Origin: Tubulanus polymorphus
Taxonomy: Eukaryota > Nemertea > Palaeonemertea > Tubulaniformes > Tubulanidae
DNA: 64,000 nucleotides
Direction of reading: 5' to 3'
Assembly: GCF_964204645.1 (NCBI RefSeq)
Contig: NC_134036.1
Coordinates: 7,550,704-7,614,703 of the forward strand
The stretch's first letter is position 1; each line of letters begins with the position of its first letter. The notes under the pieces are model-generated. The model did no database searches, was not told where the DNA came from, and was given only the letters and a program-made list of their open reading frames with translations. Below are positions 25,101-37,900 of this stretch, piece after piece. A program made the position numbers and the translations under genes.

Positions 25101-28100
25101 CTCCTTCCCTCACTGCACCGGGTCGTAACGCTGATCTAGGCCCGGTCAGCACTTAGTCGTTTTTCGAACAACCACCGCCGGCACACTGACGAACGGATGG
25201 ACGACCGACCTACTGCCTCCCTCCCTCCCTCACTGCACCGGGTCGTAACGCTGATCAAGGCCCGGTCAGCAGTTAGTCGTTTTTCGAACATTCACTGCCG
25301 GCACACTGACAAACGGACGGACGACCGACCTACTGCCTCCCTCCCTCCCTCACTGCATCGGGTCGTAACGCTGATCATGGCCCGGTCAGCACTTAATCGT
25401 TTTTCGAACAACCACCGCCGGCACACTGACGAACGGATGGACGACCGACCTACTGCCTCCCTCCCTCCCTCCCTCACTGCACTTAGTCGTTTTTCGAACC
25501 AACACTGACGGCAGACTAACTAACGGGCGGACGATTGTCCGACTGCCTCCCTCTCTCCCTCCCTCACTGCGCCGGGTCGTAATGCTGATCAAGGCCCGGT
25601 CAGCACTTAGTCGTTTTTCGAACAACCAGCACTGCCGGCACACTGACTAACGGGCGGACGACCGACCTACTGCCTCCCTCCCTCCCTGACCAGCGCCGGG
25701 ATGTAACGCTGATCAAGGCCCGGTCAGCCCTTAGTCGTTTTTCGAACAACCATCACTGCCGGCACACTGACAAACGGACGGACGACCGACCTACTGCCTC
25801 CCTCCCTCCCTCAATGCTCCGGGTCGTAACGCTGATCAAGGCCCGGTCAGCACTTAGTCGTTTTTCGAACAACCACCGCCGGCACACTGACGAACGGACG
25901 GACGACCGACCTACTGCCTCCCTCCCTCCCTCACTGCACCGGGTCGTAACGCTGATCAAGGCCCGGTCAGCACTTAGTCGTTTTTCAAACCAGCACTGAC
26001 GGCAGACTAACTAACGGGCGGACGATTGTCCTACTGCCTCCCTCTCTCCCTCCCTGACCGGTGCCGGGTCGTAACGCTGATCAAGGCCCGGTCAGCACTT
26101 AGTCATCTTTCGAACGACTACCACCGGCACACTGACGAACGGACTGACGACCGACCTACTGCCTCCCTCCCTCCCCCCTCACTGCACCGGGTCGTAACGC
26201 TGATCAAGGCCCGGTCAGCATTTAGTCGTTTTTTGAACCAGCACTGACGGCAGACTAACTAACGGGCGGACGATTGTCCGACTGCCTCCCTCTCTCCCTC
26301 CCTCACTGCGCCGGGTCGTAATGCTGATCAAGGCCCGGTCAGCACTTAGTCGTTTTTCGAACAACCAGCACTGCCGGCACACTGACTAACGGGCGGACGA
26401 CCGACCTACTGCCTCCCTCCCTCCCTCACTGCACCGGGTCGTAACGCTGATCAAGGCCCGGTCAGCACTTAGTCGTTTTTCGAACAACCACCGCCGGCAC
26501 ACTGACGAACGGATGGACGACCGACCTACTGCCTCCCTCCCTCCCTCACTGCACCGGGTCGTAACGCTGATCAAGGCCCGGTCAGCACTTAGTCGTTTTT
26601 CAAACCAGCACTGACGGCAGACTAACTAACGGGCGGACGATTGTCCTACTGCCTCCCTCTCTCCCTCCCTGACCGGTGCCGGGTCGTAACGCTGATCAAG
26701 GCCCGGTCAGCACTTAGTCATCTTTCGAACGACTACCACCGGCACACTGACGAACGGACTGACGACCGACCTACTGCCTCCCTCCCTCCCCCCTCACTGC
26801 ACCGGGTCGTAACGCTGATCAAGGCCCGGTCAGCACTTAGTCGTTTTTTGAACCAGCACTGACGGCAGACTAACTAACGGGCGGACGATTGTCCGACTGC
26901 CTCCCTCTCTCCCTCCCTCACTGCGCCGGGTCGTAATGCTGATCAAGGCCCGGTCAGCACTTAGTCGTTTTTCGAACCATCACTGCCGGCACACTGACAA
27001 ACGGACGGACGACCGACCTACTGCCTCCCTCCCTCCCTCACTGCACCGGGTCTTAACGCTGATCATGGCCCGGTCAGCACTTAATCGTTTTTCGAACAAC
27101 TTCCGCCGGCACACTGACGAACGGATGGACGACCGACCTACTGCCTCCCTCCCTCCCTCCCTCACTGCACCGGGTCGTAACGCTGATCAAGGCCCGGTCA
27201 GCACCTAGTCGTTTTTCGAACTACCACCGCCGGCACACTGACGAACGGACGGACGACCGACCTACTGCCTCCCTCCCTCCCTTCCTGACCGGTGCCGGGT
27301 CGTAACGCTGTTCATGGCCCGGTCAGCACTTAGTCGTTTTTCGAACAACAACCGCCGACACACTGACTAACGGGCGGACGACTGTCCTAGTGCCTCCCTC
27401 CCTCCCTCACTGCACCGGGTCGTAACGCTGATCAAGACCCGGTCAGCACTTAGTCGTTTTTCGAACAACCACCGCCGGCACACTGACGAACGGACGGACG
27501 ACCGACCTACTGCCTCCCTCCCTCCCTCACTGCACCGGGTCGTAACGCTGATCTAGGCCCGGTCAGCACTTAGTCGTTTTTCGAACAACCACCGCCGGCA
27601 CACTGACGAACGGATGGACGACCGACCTACTGCCTCCCTCCCTCCCTCACTGCACCGGGTCGTAACGCTGATCAAGGCCCGGTCAGCACTTAGTCGTTTT
27701 TCAAACCAGCACTGACGGCAGACTAACTAACGGGCGGACGATTGTCCTACTGCCTCCCTCTCTCCCTCCCTGACCGGTGCCGGGTCGTAACGCTGATCAA
27801 GGCCCGGTCAGCACTTAGTCATCTTTCGAACGACTACCACCGGCACACTGACGAACGGACTGACGACCGACCTACTGCCTCCCTCCCTCCCCCCTCACTG
27901 CACCGGGTCGTAACGCTGATCAAGGCCCGGTCAGCACTTAGTCGTTTTTCGAACCAGCACTGACGGCAGACTAACTAACGGGCGGACGATTGTCCGACTG
28001 CCTCCCTCTCTCCCTCCCTCACTGCGCGGGTCGTAATGCTGATCAAGGCCCGGTCAGCACTTAGTCGTTTTTCGAACAACCAGCACTGCCGGCACACTGA

Positions 28101-31100
28101 CTAACGGGCGGACGACCGACCTACTGCCTCCCTCCCTCCCTCCCTCACTGCACCGGGTCGTAACGCTGATCAAGACCCGGTCAGCACTTAGTCGTTTTTC
28201 GAACAACCACCGCCGGCACACTGACGAACGGACGGACGACCGACCTACTGCCTCCCTCCATCCCTCACTGCACCGGGTCGTAACGCTGATCAAGGCCCGG
28301 TCAGCACTTAGTCGTTTTTCGAACAACCACCGCCGGCACACTGACGAACGGACGGACGACCGACCTACTGCCTCCCTCCCTCCCTCACTGCACCGGGTCG
28401 TAACGCTGATCAAGGCCCGGTCAGCACTTAGTCGTTTTTCGAACTACCACCGCCGGCACATTGACGAACGGATGGACGACCGACCTACTGCCTCCCTCCC
28501 TCCCTCCCTGACCAGCGCCGGGACGTAACGCTGATCAAGGCCCGGTCAGCCCTTAGTCGTTTTTCGAACAACCATCACTGCCGGCACACTGACAAACGGA
28601 CGGACGACCGACCTACTGCCTCCCTCCCTCCCTCAATGCTCCGGGTCGTAACGCTGATCAAGGCCCGGTCAGCACTTAGTCGTTTTTCGAACAACCACCG
28701 CCGGCACACTGGCGAACGGACGGACGACCGACCTACTGCCTCCCTCCCTCCCTCACTGCTCCGGGTCGTAACGCTGATCAAGGCCCGGTCAGCACTTAGT
28801 CGTTTTTCGAACAACCACCGCCGGCACACTGACGAACGGATGGACGACCGACCTACTGCCTCCCTCCCTCCCTCCCTCCCTCACTGCACCGGGTCGTAAC
28901 GCTGATCAAGACCCGGTCAGCACTTAGTCGTTTTTCGAACAACCACCGCCGGCACACTGACGAACGGACGGACGACCGACCTACTGCCTCCCTCCATCCC
29001 TCACTGCACCGGGTCGTAACGCTGATCAAGGCCCGGTCAGCACTTAGTCGTTTTTCGAACTACCACCGCCGGCACACTGGCGAATGGACGGACGACCGAC
29101 CTACTGCCACCCTCCCTCCCTTCCTGACCGGTGCCGGGTCGTAACGCTGTTCATGGCCCGGTCAGCACTTAGTCGTTTTTCGAACAACCAGCACTGCCGG
29201 CACACTGACTAACGGGCGGACGACCGACCTACTGCCTCCCTCCCTCCCTCACTGCACCGGGTCGTAACGCTGATCAAGGCCCGGTCAGCACTTAGTCGTT
29301 TTTCAAACATTCACTGCCGGCACACTGACAAACGGACGGACGACCGACCTACTGCCTCCCTCCCTCCCTCACTGCATCGGGTCGTAACGCTGATCATGGC
29401 CCGGTCAGCACTTAATCGTTTTTCGAACAACCACCGCCGGCACACTGACGAACGGATGGACGACCGACCTACTGCCTCCCTCCCTCCCTCCCTCACTGCA
29501 CCGGGTCGTAACGCTGATCAAGGCCCGGTCAGCACTTAGTCGTTTTTCGAACCAACACTGACGGCAGACTAACTAACGGGCGGACGATTGTCCGACTGCC
29601 TCCCTCTCTCCCTCCCTCACTGCGCCGGGTCGTAATGCTGATCAAGGCCCGGTCAGCACTTAGTCGTTTTTCGAACAACCAGCACTGCCGGCACACTGAC
29701 TAACGGGCGGACGACCGACCTACTGCCTCCCTCCCTCCCTCACTGCACCGGGTCGTAACGCTGATCAAGGCCCGGTCAGCACTTAGTCGTTTTTCGAACA
29801 ACCACCGCCGGCACACTGACGAACGGACGGACGACCGACCTACTGCCTCCCTCCCTCCCTCCCTGACCGGTGCCGGGTCGTAACGCTGATCAAGGCCCGG
29901 TCAGCACTTAGTCGTTTTTCGAACCAACACTGACGGCAGACTAACTAACGGGCGGACGATTTTCCGACTGCCTCCCTCTCTCCCTCCCTCACTGCGCCGG
30001 GTCGTAATGCTGATCAAGGCCCGGTCAGCACTTAGTCGTTTTTCGAACCATCACTGCCGGCACACTGACAAACGGACGGACGACCGACCTACTGCCTCCC
30101 TCCCTCCCTCACTGCACCGGGTCGTAACGCTGATCATGGCCCGGTCAGCACTTAATCGTTTTTCGAACAACCAGCACTGCCGGCACACTGACTAACGGGC
30201 GGACGACCGACCTACTGCCTCCCTCCCTCCCTCAATGCACCGGGTCGTAACGCTGATCAAGGCCCGGTCAGCACTTAGTCGTTTTTCGAACCATCACTGC
30301 CGGCACACTGACAAACGGACGGACGACCGACCTACTGCCTCCCTCCCTCCCTCACTGCACCGGGTCGTAACGCTGATCATGGCCCGGTCAGCACTTAATC
30401 GTTTTTCGAACAACCAGCACTGCCGGCACACTGACTAACGGGCGGACGACCGACCTACTGCCTCCCTCCCTCCCTCACTGCACCGGGTCGTAACGCTGAT
30501 CAAGGCCCGGTCAGCACTTAGTCGTTTTTCGAACCATCACTGCCGGCACACTGACAAACGGACGGACGACCGACCTACTGCCTCCCTCCCTCCCTCACTG
30601 CACCGGGTCGTAACGCTGATCATGGCCCGGTCAGCACTTAATCGTTTTTCGAACAACCACCGCCGGCACACTGACGAACGGATGGACGACCGACCTACTG
30701 CCTCCCTCCCTCCCTCCCTCACTGCACCGGGTCGTAACGCTGATCAAGGCCCGGTCAGCACTTAGTCGTTTTTCGAACTACCACCGCCGGCACACTGACG
30801 AACGGACGGACGACCGACCTACTGCCTCCCTCCCTCCCTCCCTGACCGGTGCCGGGTCGTAACGCTGATCAAGGCCTGGTCAGCACTTAGTCGTTTTTCG
30901 AACAACCACCGCCGGCACTCTGACGAACGAACGGACGACCGACCTACTGCCACCCTCCCTCCCTTCCTGACCGGTGCCGGGTCGTAACGCTGTTCATGGC
31001 CCGGTCAGCACTTAGTCGTTTTTCGAACAACAACCGCCGACACACTGACTAACGGGCGGACGACTGTCCTAGTGCCTCCCTCCCTCCCTCCCTCACTGCA

Positions 31101-33310
31101 CCGGGACGTAACGCTGATCAAGGCCCGGTCAGCACTTAGTCGTTTTTCGAACAACCACCGCCGGCACACTGACGAACGGATGGACGACCGACCTACTGCC
31201 TCCCTCCCTCCCTCCCTCCCTCACTGCACCGGGTCGTAACGCTGATCAAGGCCCGGTCAGCACTTAGTCGTTTTTCGAACAACCACCGCCGGCACACTGA
31301 CGAACGGATGGTCGACCGACCTACTGCCTCCCTCCCTCCCTCCCTCACTGCACCGGGTCGTAACGCTGATCAAGGCCCGGTCAGCACTTAGTCGTTTTTC
31401 GAACTACCACCGCCGGCACACTGACGAACGGACGGACGACCGACCTACTGCCTCCCTCCCTCCCTCCCTGACCGGTGCCGGGTCGTAACGCTGATCAAGG
31501 CCCGGTCAGCACTTAGTCGTTTTTCGAACCAACACTGACGGCAGACTAACTAACGGGCGGACGATTGTCCGACTGCCTCCCTCTCTCCCTCCCTCACTGC
31601 GCCGGGTCGTAATGCTGATCAAGGCCCGGTCAGCACTTAGTCGTTTTTCGAACAACCAGCACTGCCGGCACACTGACTAATGGGCGGACGACCGACCTAC
31701 TGCCTCCCTCCCTCCCTCACTGCACCGGGTCGTGACGCTGATCAAGGCCCGGTCAGCACTTAGTCGTTTTTCGAACAACCACCGCCGGCACACTGACGAA
31801 CGGACGGACGACCGACCTACTGCCTCCCTCCCTCCCTCCCTGACCGGTGCCGGGTCGTAACGCTGATCAAGGCCCGGTCAGCACTTAGTCGTTTTTCGAA
31901 CCAACACTGACGGCAGACTAACTAACGGGCGGACGATATTCCGACTGCTCCCTCTCTCCCTCCCTCACTGCGCCGGGTCGTAATGCTGATCAAGGCCCGG
32001 TCAGCACTTAGTCGTTTTTCGAACAACCAGCACTGCCGGCACACTGACAAACGGACGGACGACCGACCTACTGCCTCCCTCCCTCCCTCACTGCACCGGG
32101 TCGTAACGCTGATCATGGCCCGGTCAGCACTTAATCGTTTTTCGAACAACCACCGCCGGCACACTGACGAACGGATGGACGACCGACCTACTGCCTCCCT
32201 CCCTCCCTCCCTCCCTCACTGCACCGGGTCGTAACGCTGATCAAGGCCCGGTCAGCACTTAGTCGTTTTTCGAACCAACACTGACGGCAGACTAACTAAC
32301 GGGCGGACGATTGTCCGACTGCCTCCCTCTCTCCCTCCCTCACTGCGCCGGGTCGTAATGCCGATCAAGGCCCGGTCAGCACTTAGTCGTTTTTCGAACA
32401 ACCAGCACTGCCGGCACACTGACTAACGGGCGGACGACCGACCTACTGCCTCCCTCCCTCCCTCACTGCACCGGGTCGTAACGCTGATCAAGGCCCGGTC
32501 AGCACTTAGTCGTTTTTCGAACCATCACTGCCGGCACACTGACAAACGGACGGACGACCGACCTACTGCCTCCCTCCCTCCCTCACTGCACCGGGTCGTA
32601 ACGCTGATCATGGCCCGGTCAGCACTTAATCGTTTTTCGAACAACCACCGCCGGCACACTGACGAACGGATGGACGACCGACCTACTGCCTCCCTCCCTC
32701 CCTCCCTCCCTCACTGCACCGGGTCGTAACGCTGATCAAGGCCCGGTCAGCACTTAGTCGTTTTTCGAACCAACACTGACGCAGACTAACTAACGGGCGG
32801 ACGATTGTCCGACTGCCTCCCTCTCTCCCTCCCTCACTGCACCGGGTCGTAATGCTGATCAAGGCCCGGTCAGCACTTAGTCGTTTTTCGAACAACCAGC
32901 ACTGCCGGCACACTGACTAACGGCGGACGAACGACCTACTGCCTCCCTCCCTCCCTCACTGCACCGGGTCGTAACGCTGATCAAGGCCCGGTCAGCACTT
33001 AGTCGTTTTTCGAACAACCACCGCCGGCACACTGACGAACGGACGGACGACCGACCTACTGCCTCCCTCCCTCCCTCCCTGACCGGTGCCGGGTCGTAAC
33101 GCTGATCAAGGCCCGGTCAGCACTTAGTCGTTTTTCGAACCAACACTGACGGCAGACTAACTAACGGGCGGACGATTGTCCGTCTGCTCCCTCTCTCCCT
33201 CCCTCACTGCGCCGGGTCGTAATGCTGATCAAGGCCCGGTCAGCACTTAGTCGTTTTTCGAACAACCAGCACTGCCGGCACACTGACTAACGGGCGGACG
33301 ACCGACCTAC
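19133..33310. repeat. Higher-order repeat block, copy B (~14.2 kb)
   Basis: Near-identical direct copy of 3661-17840. The offset is 15,472 bp until about 28,025, where a one-base loss in GCGCCGGG makes it 15,471. Differences I could see are few: ATG to ATT near 19,624, CTCTCTCC to CTCCCTCC near 28,870, CGAAC to CAAAC near 29,305, CCGGCGCC to CCGGTGCC near 30,848, GTAACG to GTGACG near 31,733, and one-base losses near 32,780, 32,922 and 33,187. Such high identity between blocks made of diverged monomers means duplication of the whole block, not independent growth. An assembly-made duplicate cannot be excluded from sequence alone. Confidence 0.9.
20100..20114. repeat. C15 homopolymer in a variant monomer, copy B
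   Basis: Exact counterpart of the C15 run at 4628-4642, same length and same flanks. Homopolymers of this length change quickly, so equality supports a very recent block duplication or an assembly duplicate. Confidence 0.85.
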
Positions 33311-34923
33311 TGCCTCCCTCCCTCCCTCACTGCACCGGGTCGTAACGCTGATCAAGGCCCGGTCAGCACTTAGTCGTTTTTCGAACCATCACTGCCGGCA
33401 CACTGACAAACGGACGGACGACCGACCTACTGCCTCCCTCCCTCCCTCACTGCACCGGGTCGTAACGCTGATCATGGCCCGGTCAGCACTTAATCGTTTT
33501 TCGAACAACCACCGCCGGCACACTGACAAACGGATGGACGACCGACCTACTGCCTCCCTCCCTCCCTCCCTCACTGCACCGGGTCGTAACGCTGATCAAG
33601 GCCCGGTCAGCACTTAGTCGTTTTTCGAACTACCACCGCCGGCACACTGACGAACGGACGGACGACCGACCTACTGCCTCCCTCCCTCCCTCCCTGACCG
33701 GTGCCGGGTCGTAACGCTGATCAAGGCCCGGTCAGCACTTAGTCGTTTTTCGAACAACCAGCACTGCCGGCACACTGACTAACGGGCGGACGACCGACCT
33801 ACTGCCTCCCTCCCTCCCTCACTGCACCGGGTCGTAACGCTGATCAAGGCCCGGTCAGCACTTAGTCGTTTTTCGAACAACCACCGCCGGCACACTGACG
33901 AACGGACGGACGACCGACCTACTGCCTCCCTCCCTCCCTCACTGCACCGGGTCGTAACGCTGATCATGGCCCGGTCAGCACTTAATCGTTTTTCGAACAA
34001 CCACCGCCGGCACACTGACGAACGGATGGACGACCGACCTACTGCCTCCCTCCCTCCCTCCCTCACTGCACCGGGTCGTAACGCTGATCAAGGCCCGGTC
34101 AGCACTTAGTCGTTTTTCGAACCAACACTGACGGCAGACTAACTAACGGGCGGACGATTGTCCGACTGCCTCCCTCTCTCCCTCCCTCACTGCGTCGGGT
34201 CGTAATGCTGATCAAGGCCCGGTCAGCACTTAGTCGTTTTTCGAACAACCAGCACTGCCGGCACACTGACTAACGGGCGGACGACCGACCTACTGCCTGC
34301 CTCCCTCCCTCCCTCACTGCACCGGGTCGTAACGCTGATCAAGGCCCGGTCAGCACTTAGTCGTTTTTCGAACCATCACTGCCGGCACACTGACAAACGG
34401 ACGGACGACCGACCTACTGCCTCCCTCCCTCCCTCACTGCACCGGGTCGTAACGCTGATCATGGCCCGGTCAGCACTTAATCGTTTTTCGAACAACCACC
34501 GCCGGCACACTGACGAACGGATGGACGACCGACCTACTGCCTCCCTCCCTCCCTCCCTGACCGGTGCCGGGTCGTAACGCTGATCAAGGCCCGGTCAGCA
34601 CTTAGTCGTTTTTCGAACCAACACTGACGGCAGACTAACTAACGGGCGGACGATTGTCCGACTGCCTCCCTCTCTCCCTCCCTCACTGCGCCGGGTCGTA
34701 ATGCTGATCAAGGCCCGGTCAGCACTTAGTCGTTTTTCGAACAACCAGCACTGCCGGCACACTGACTAACGGGCGGACGACCGACCTACTGCCTCCCTCC
34801 CTCCCTCCCTCCCTCCCTCACTGCACCGGGTCGTAACGCTGATCAAGGCCCGGTCAGCACTTAGTCGTTTTTCGAACAACCACCGCCGGCACACTGACGA
34901 ACGGATGGACGACCGACCTACTG

Positions 34924-34974
34924 CCTCCCTCCCTCCCTCCCTCCCTCCCTCCCTCCCTCCCTCCCTCCCTCCCT
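34924..34974. repeat. Expanded CCTC/CCCT tract (~51 bp)
   Basis: The tract that is usually 15-20 bp is about 51 bp here, still within an otherwise normal monomer. The minus strand reads as repeated GGGA. Confidence 0.9.
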
Positions 34975-37900
34975 CACTGCACCGGGTCGTAACGCTGATC
35001 AAGGCCCGGTCAGCACTTAGTCGTTTTTCGAACAACCACCGCCGGCACACTGACGAACGGACGGACGACCGACCTACTGCCTCCCTCCCTCCCTCCCTGA
35101 CCGGTGCCGGGTCGTAACGCTGATCAAGGCCCGGTCAGCACTTAGTCGTTTTTCGAACCAACACTGACGGCAGACTAACTAACGGGCGGACGATTGTCCG
35201 ACTGCCTCCCTCTCTCCCTCCCTCACTGCGCCGGGTCGTAATGCTGATCAAGGCCCGGTCAGCACTTAGTCGTTTTTCGAACAACCACCGCCCGGCACAC
35301 TGACGAACGGATGGACGACCGACCTACTGCCTCCCTCCCTCCCTCCCTCCCTCACTGCACCGGGTCGTAACGCTGATCAAGGCCCGGTCAGCACTTAGTC
35401 GTTTTTCGAACAACCACCGCCGGCACACTGACGAACGGATGGTCGACCGACCTACTGCCTCCCTCCCTCCCTCCCTCACTGCACCGGGTCGTAACGCTGA
35501 TCAAGGCCCGGTCAGCACTTAGTCGTTTTTCGAACTACCACCGCCGGCACACTGACGAACGGACGGACGACCGACCTACTGCCTCCCTCCCTCCCTCCCT
35601 TACCGGTGCCGGGTCGTAACGCTGATCAAGGCCCGGTCAGCACTTAGTCGTTTTTCGAACCAACACTGACGGCAGACTAACTAACGGGCGGACGATTGTC
35701 CGACTGCCTCCCTCTCTCCCTCCCTCACTGCGCCGGGTCGTAATGCTGATCAAGGCCCGGTCAGCACTTAGTCGTTTTTCGAACAACCACCGCCGGCACA
35801 CTGACGAACGGACGGACGACCGACCTACTGCCTCCCTCCCTCCCTCCCTGACCGGTGCCGGGTCGTAACGCTGATCAAGGCCCGGTCAGCACTTAGTCGT
35901 TTTTCGAACCAACACTGACGGCAGACTAACTAACGGGCGGGCGATATTCCGACTGCCTCCCTCTCTCCCTCCCTCACTGCGCCGGGTCGTAATGCTGATC
36001 AAGGCCCGGTCAGCACTTAGTCGTTTTTCGAACAACCAGCACTGCCGGCACACTGACAAACGGACGGACGACCGACCTACTGCCTCCCTCCCTCCTCACT
36101 GCACCGGGTCGTAACGCTGATCATGGCCCGGTCAGCACTTAATCGTTTTTCGAACAACCACCGCCGGCACACTGACGAACGGATGGACGACCGACCTACT
36201 GCCTCCCTCCCTCCCTCCCTCCCTCACTGCACCGGGTCGTAACGCTGATCAAGGCCCGGTCAGCACTTAGTCGTTTTTCGAACAACCAGCACTGCCGGCA
36301 CACTGACTAACGGGCGGACGACCGACCTACTGCCTCCCTCCCTCCCTCACTGCACCGGGTCGTAACGCTGATCAAGGCCCGGTCAGCACTTAGTCGTTTT
36401 TCGAACCATCTCTGCCGGCACACTGACAAAACGGACGGACGACCGACCTACTGCCTCCCTCCCTCCCTCACTGCACCGGGTCGTAACGCTGATCATGGCC
36501 CGGTCAGCACTTAATCGTTTTTCGAACAACCACCGCCGGCACACTGACGAACGGATGGACGACCGACCTACTGCCTCCCTCCCTCCCTCCCTCACTGCAC
36601 CGGGTCGTAACGCTGGATCAAGGCCCGGTCAGCACTTAGTCGTTTTTCGAACCAACACTGACGGCAGACTAACTAACGGGCGGACGATTGTCCGACTGCC
36701 TCCCTCTCTCCCTCCCTCACTGCGCCGGGTCGTAATGCTGATCAAGGCCCGGTCAGCACTTAGTCGTTTTTCGAACAACCAGCACTGCCGGCACACTGAC
36801 TAACGGGCGGACGACCGACCTACTGCCTCCCTCCCTCCCTCACTGCACCGGGTCGTAACGCTGATCAAGGCCCGGTCAGCACTTAGTCGTTTTTCGAACA
36901 ACCACCGCCGGCACACTGACGAACGGACGGACGACTGACCTACTGCCTCCCTCCCTCCCTCCCTGACCGGTGCCGGGTCGTAACGCTGATCAAGGCCCGG
37001 TCAGCACTTAGTCGTTTTTCGAACCAACACTGACGGCAGACTAACTAACGGGCGGACGATTGTCCGACTGCCTCCCTCTCTCCCTCCCTCACTGCGCCGG
37101 GTCGTAATGCTGATCAAGGCCCCGGTCAGCACTTAGTCGTTTTTCGAACAACCAGCACTGCCGGCACACTGACTAACGGGCGGACGACCGACCTACTGCC
37201 TCCCTCCCTCCCTCACTGCACCGGGTCGTAACGCTGATCAAGGCCCGGTCAGCACTTAGTCGTTTTTCGAACCATCACTGCCGGCACACTGACAAACGGA
37301 CGGACGACCGACCTACTGCCTCCCTCCCTCCCTCACTGCACCGGGTCGTAACGCTGATCATGGCCCGGTCAACACTTAATCGTTTTTCGAACAACCACCG
37401 CCGGCACACTGACGAACGGATGGACGACCGGACCTACTGCCTCCCTCCCTCCCTCCCTCCATCACTGCACCGGGTCGTAACGCTGATCAAGGCCCGGTCA
37501 GCACTTAGTCGTTTTTCGAACTACCACCGCCGGCACACTGACGAACGGACGGACGACCGACCTACTGCCTCCCTCCCTCCCTCCCTGACCGGTGCCGGGT
37601 CGTAACGCTGATCAAGGCCTGGTCAGCACTTAGTCGTTTTTCGAACAACCACCGCCGGCACACTGACGAACGAACGGACGACCGACCTACTGCCACCCTC
37701 CCTCCCTTCCTGACCGGTGCCGGGTCGTAACGCTGATCAAGGCCCGGTCAGCACTTAGTCGTTTTTCGAACTACCACCGCCGGCACACTGACGAACGGAC
37801 GGACGACCGACCTACTGCCTCCCTCCCTCCCTCCCTGACCGGTGCCGGGTCGTAACGCTGATCAAGGCCTGGTCAGCACTTAGTCGTTTTTCGAACAACC

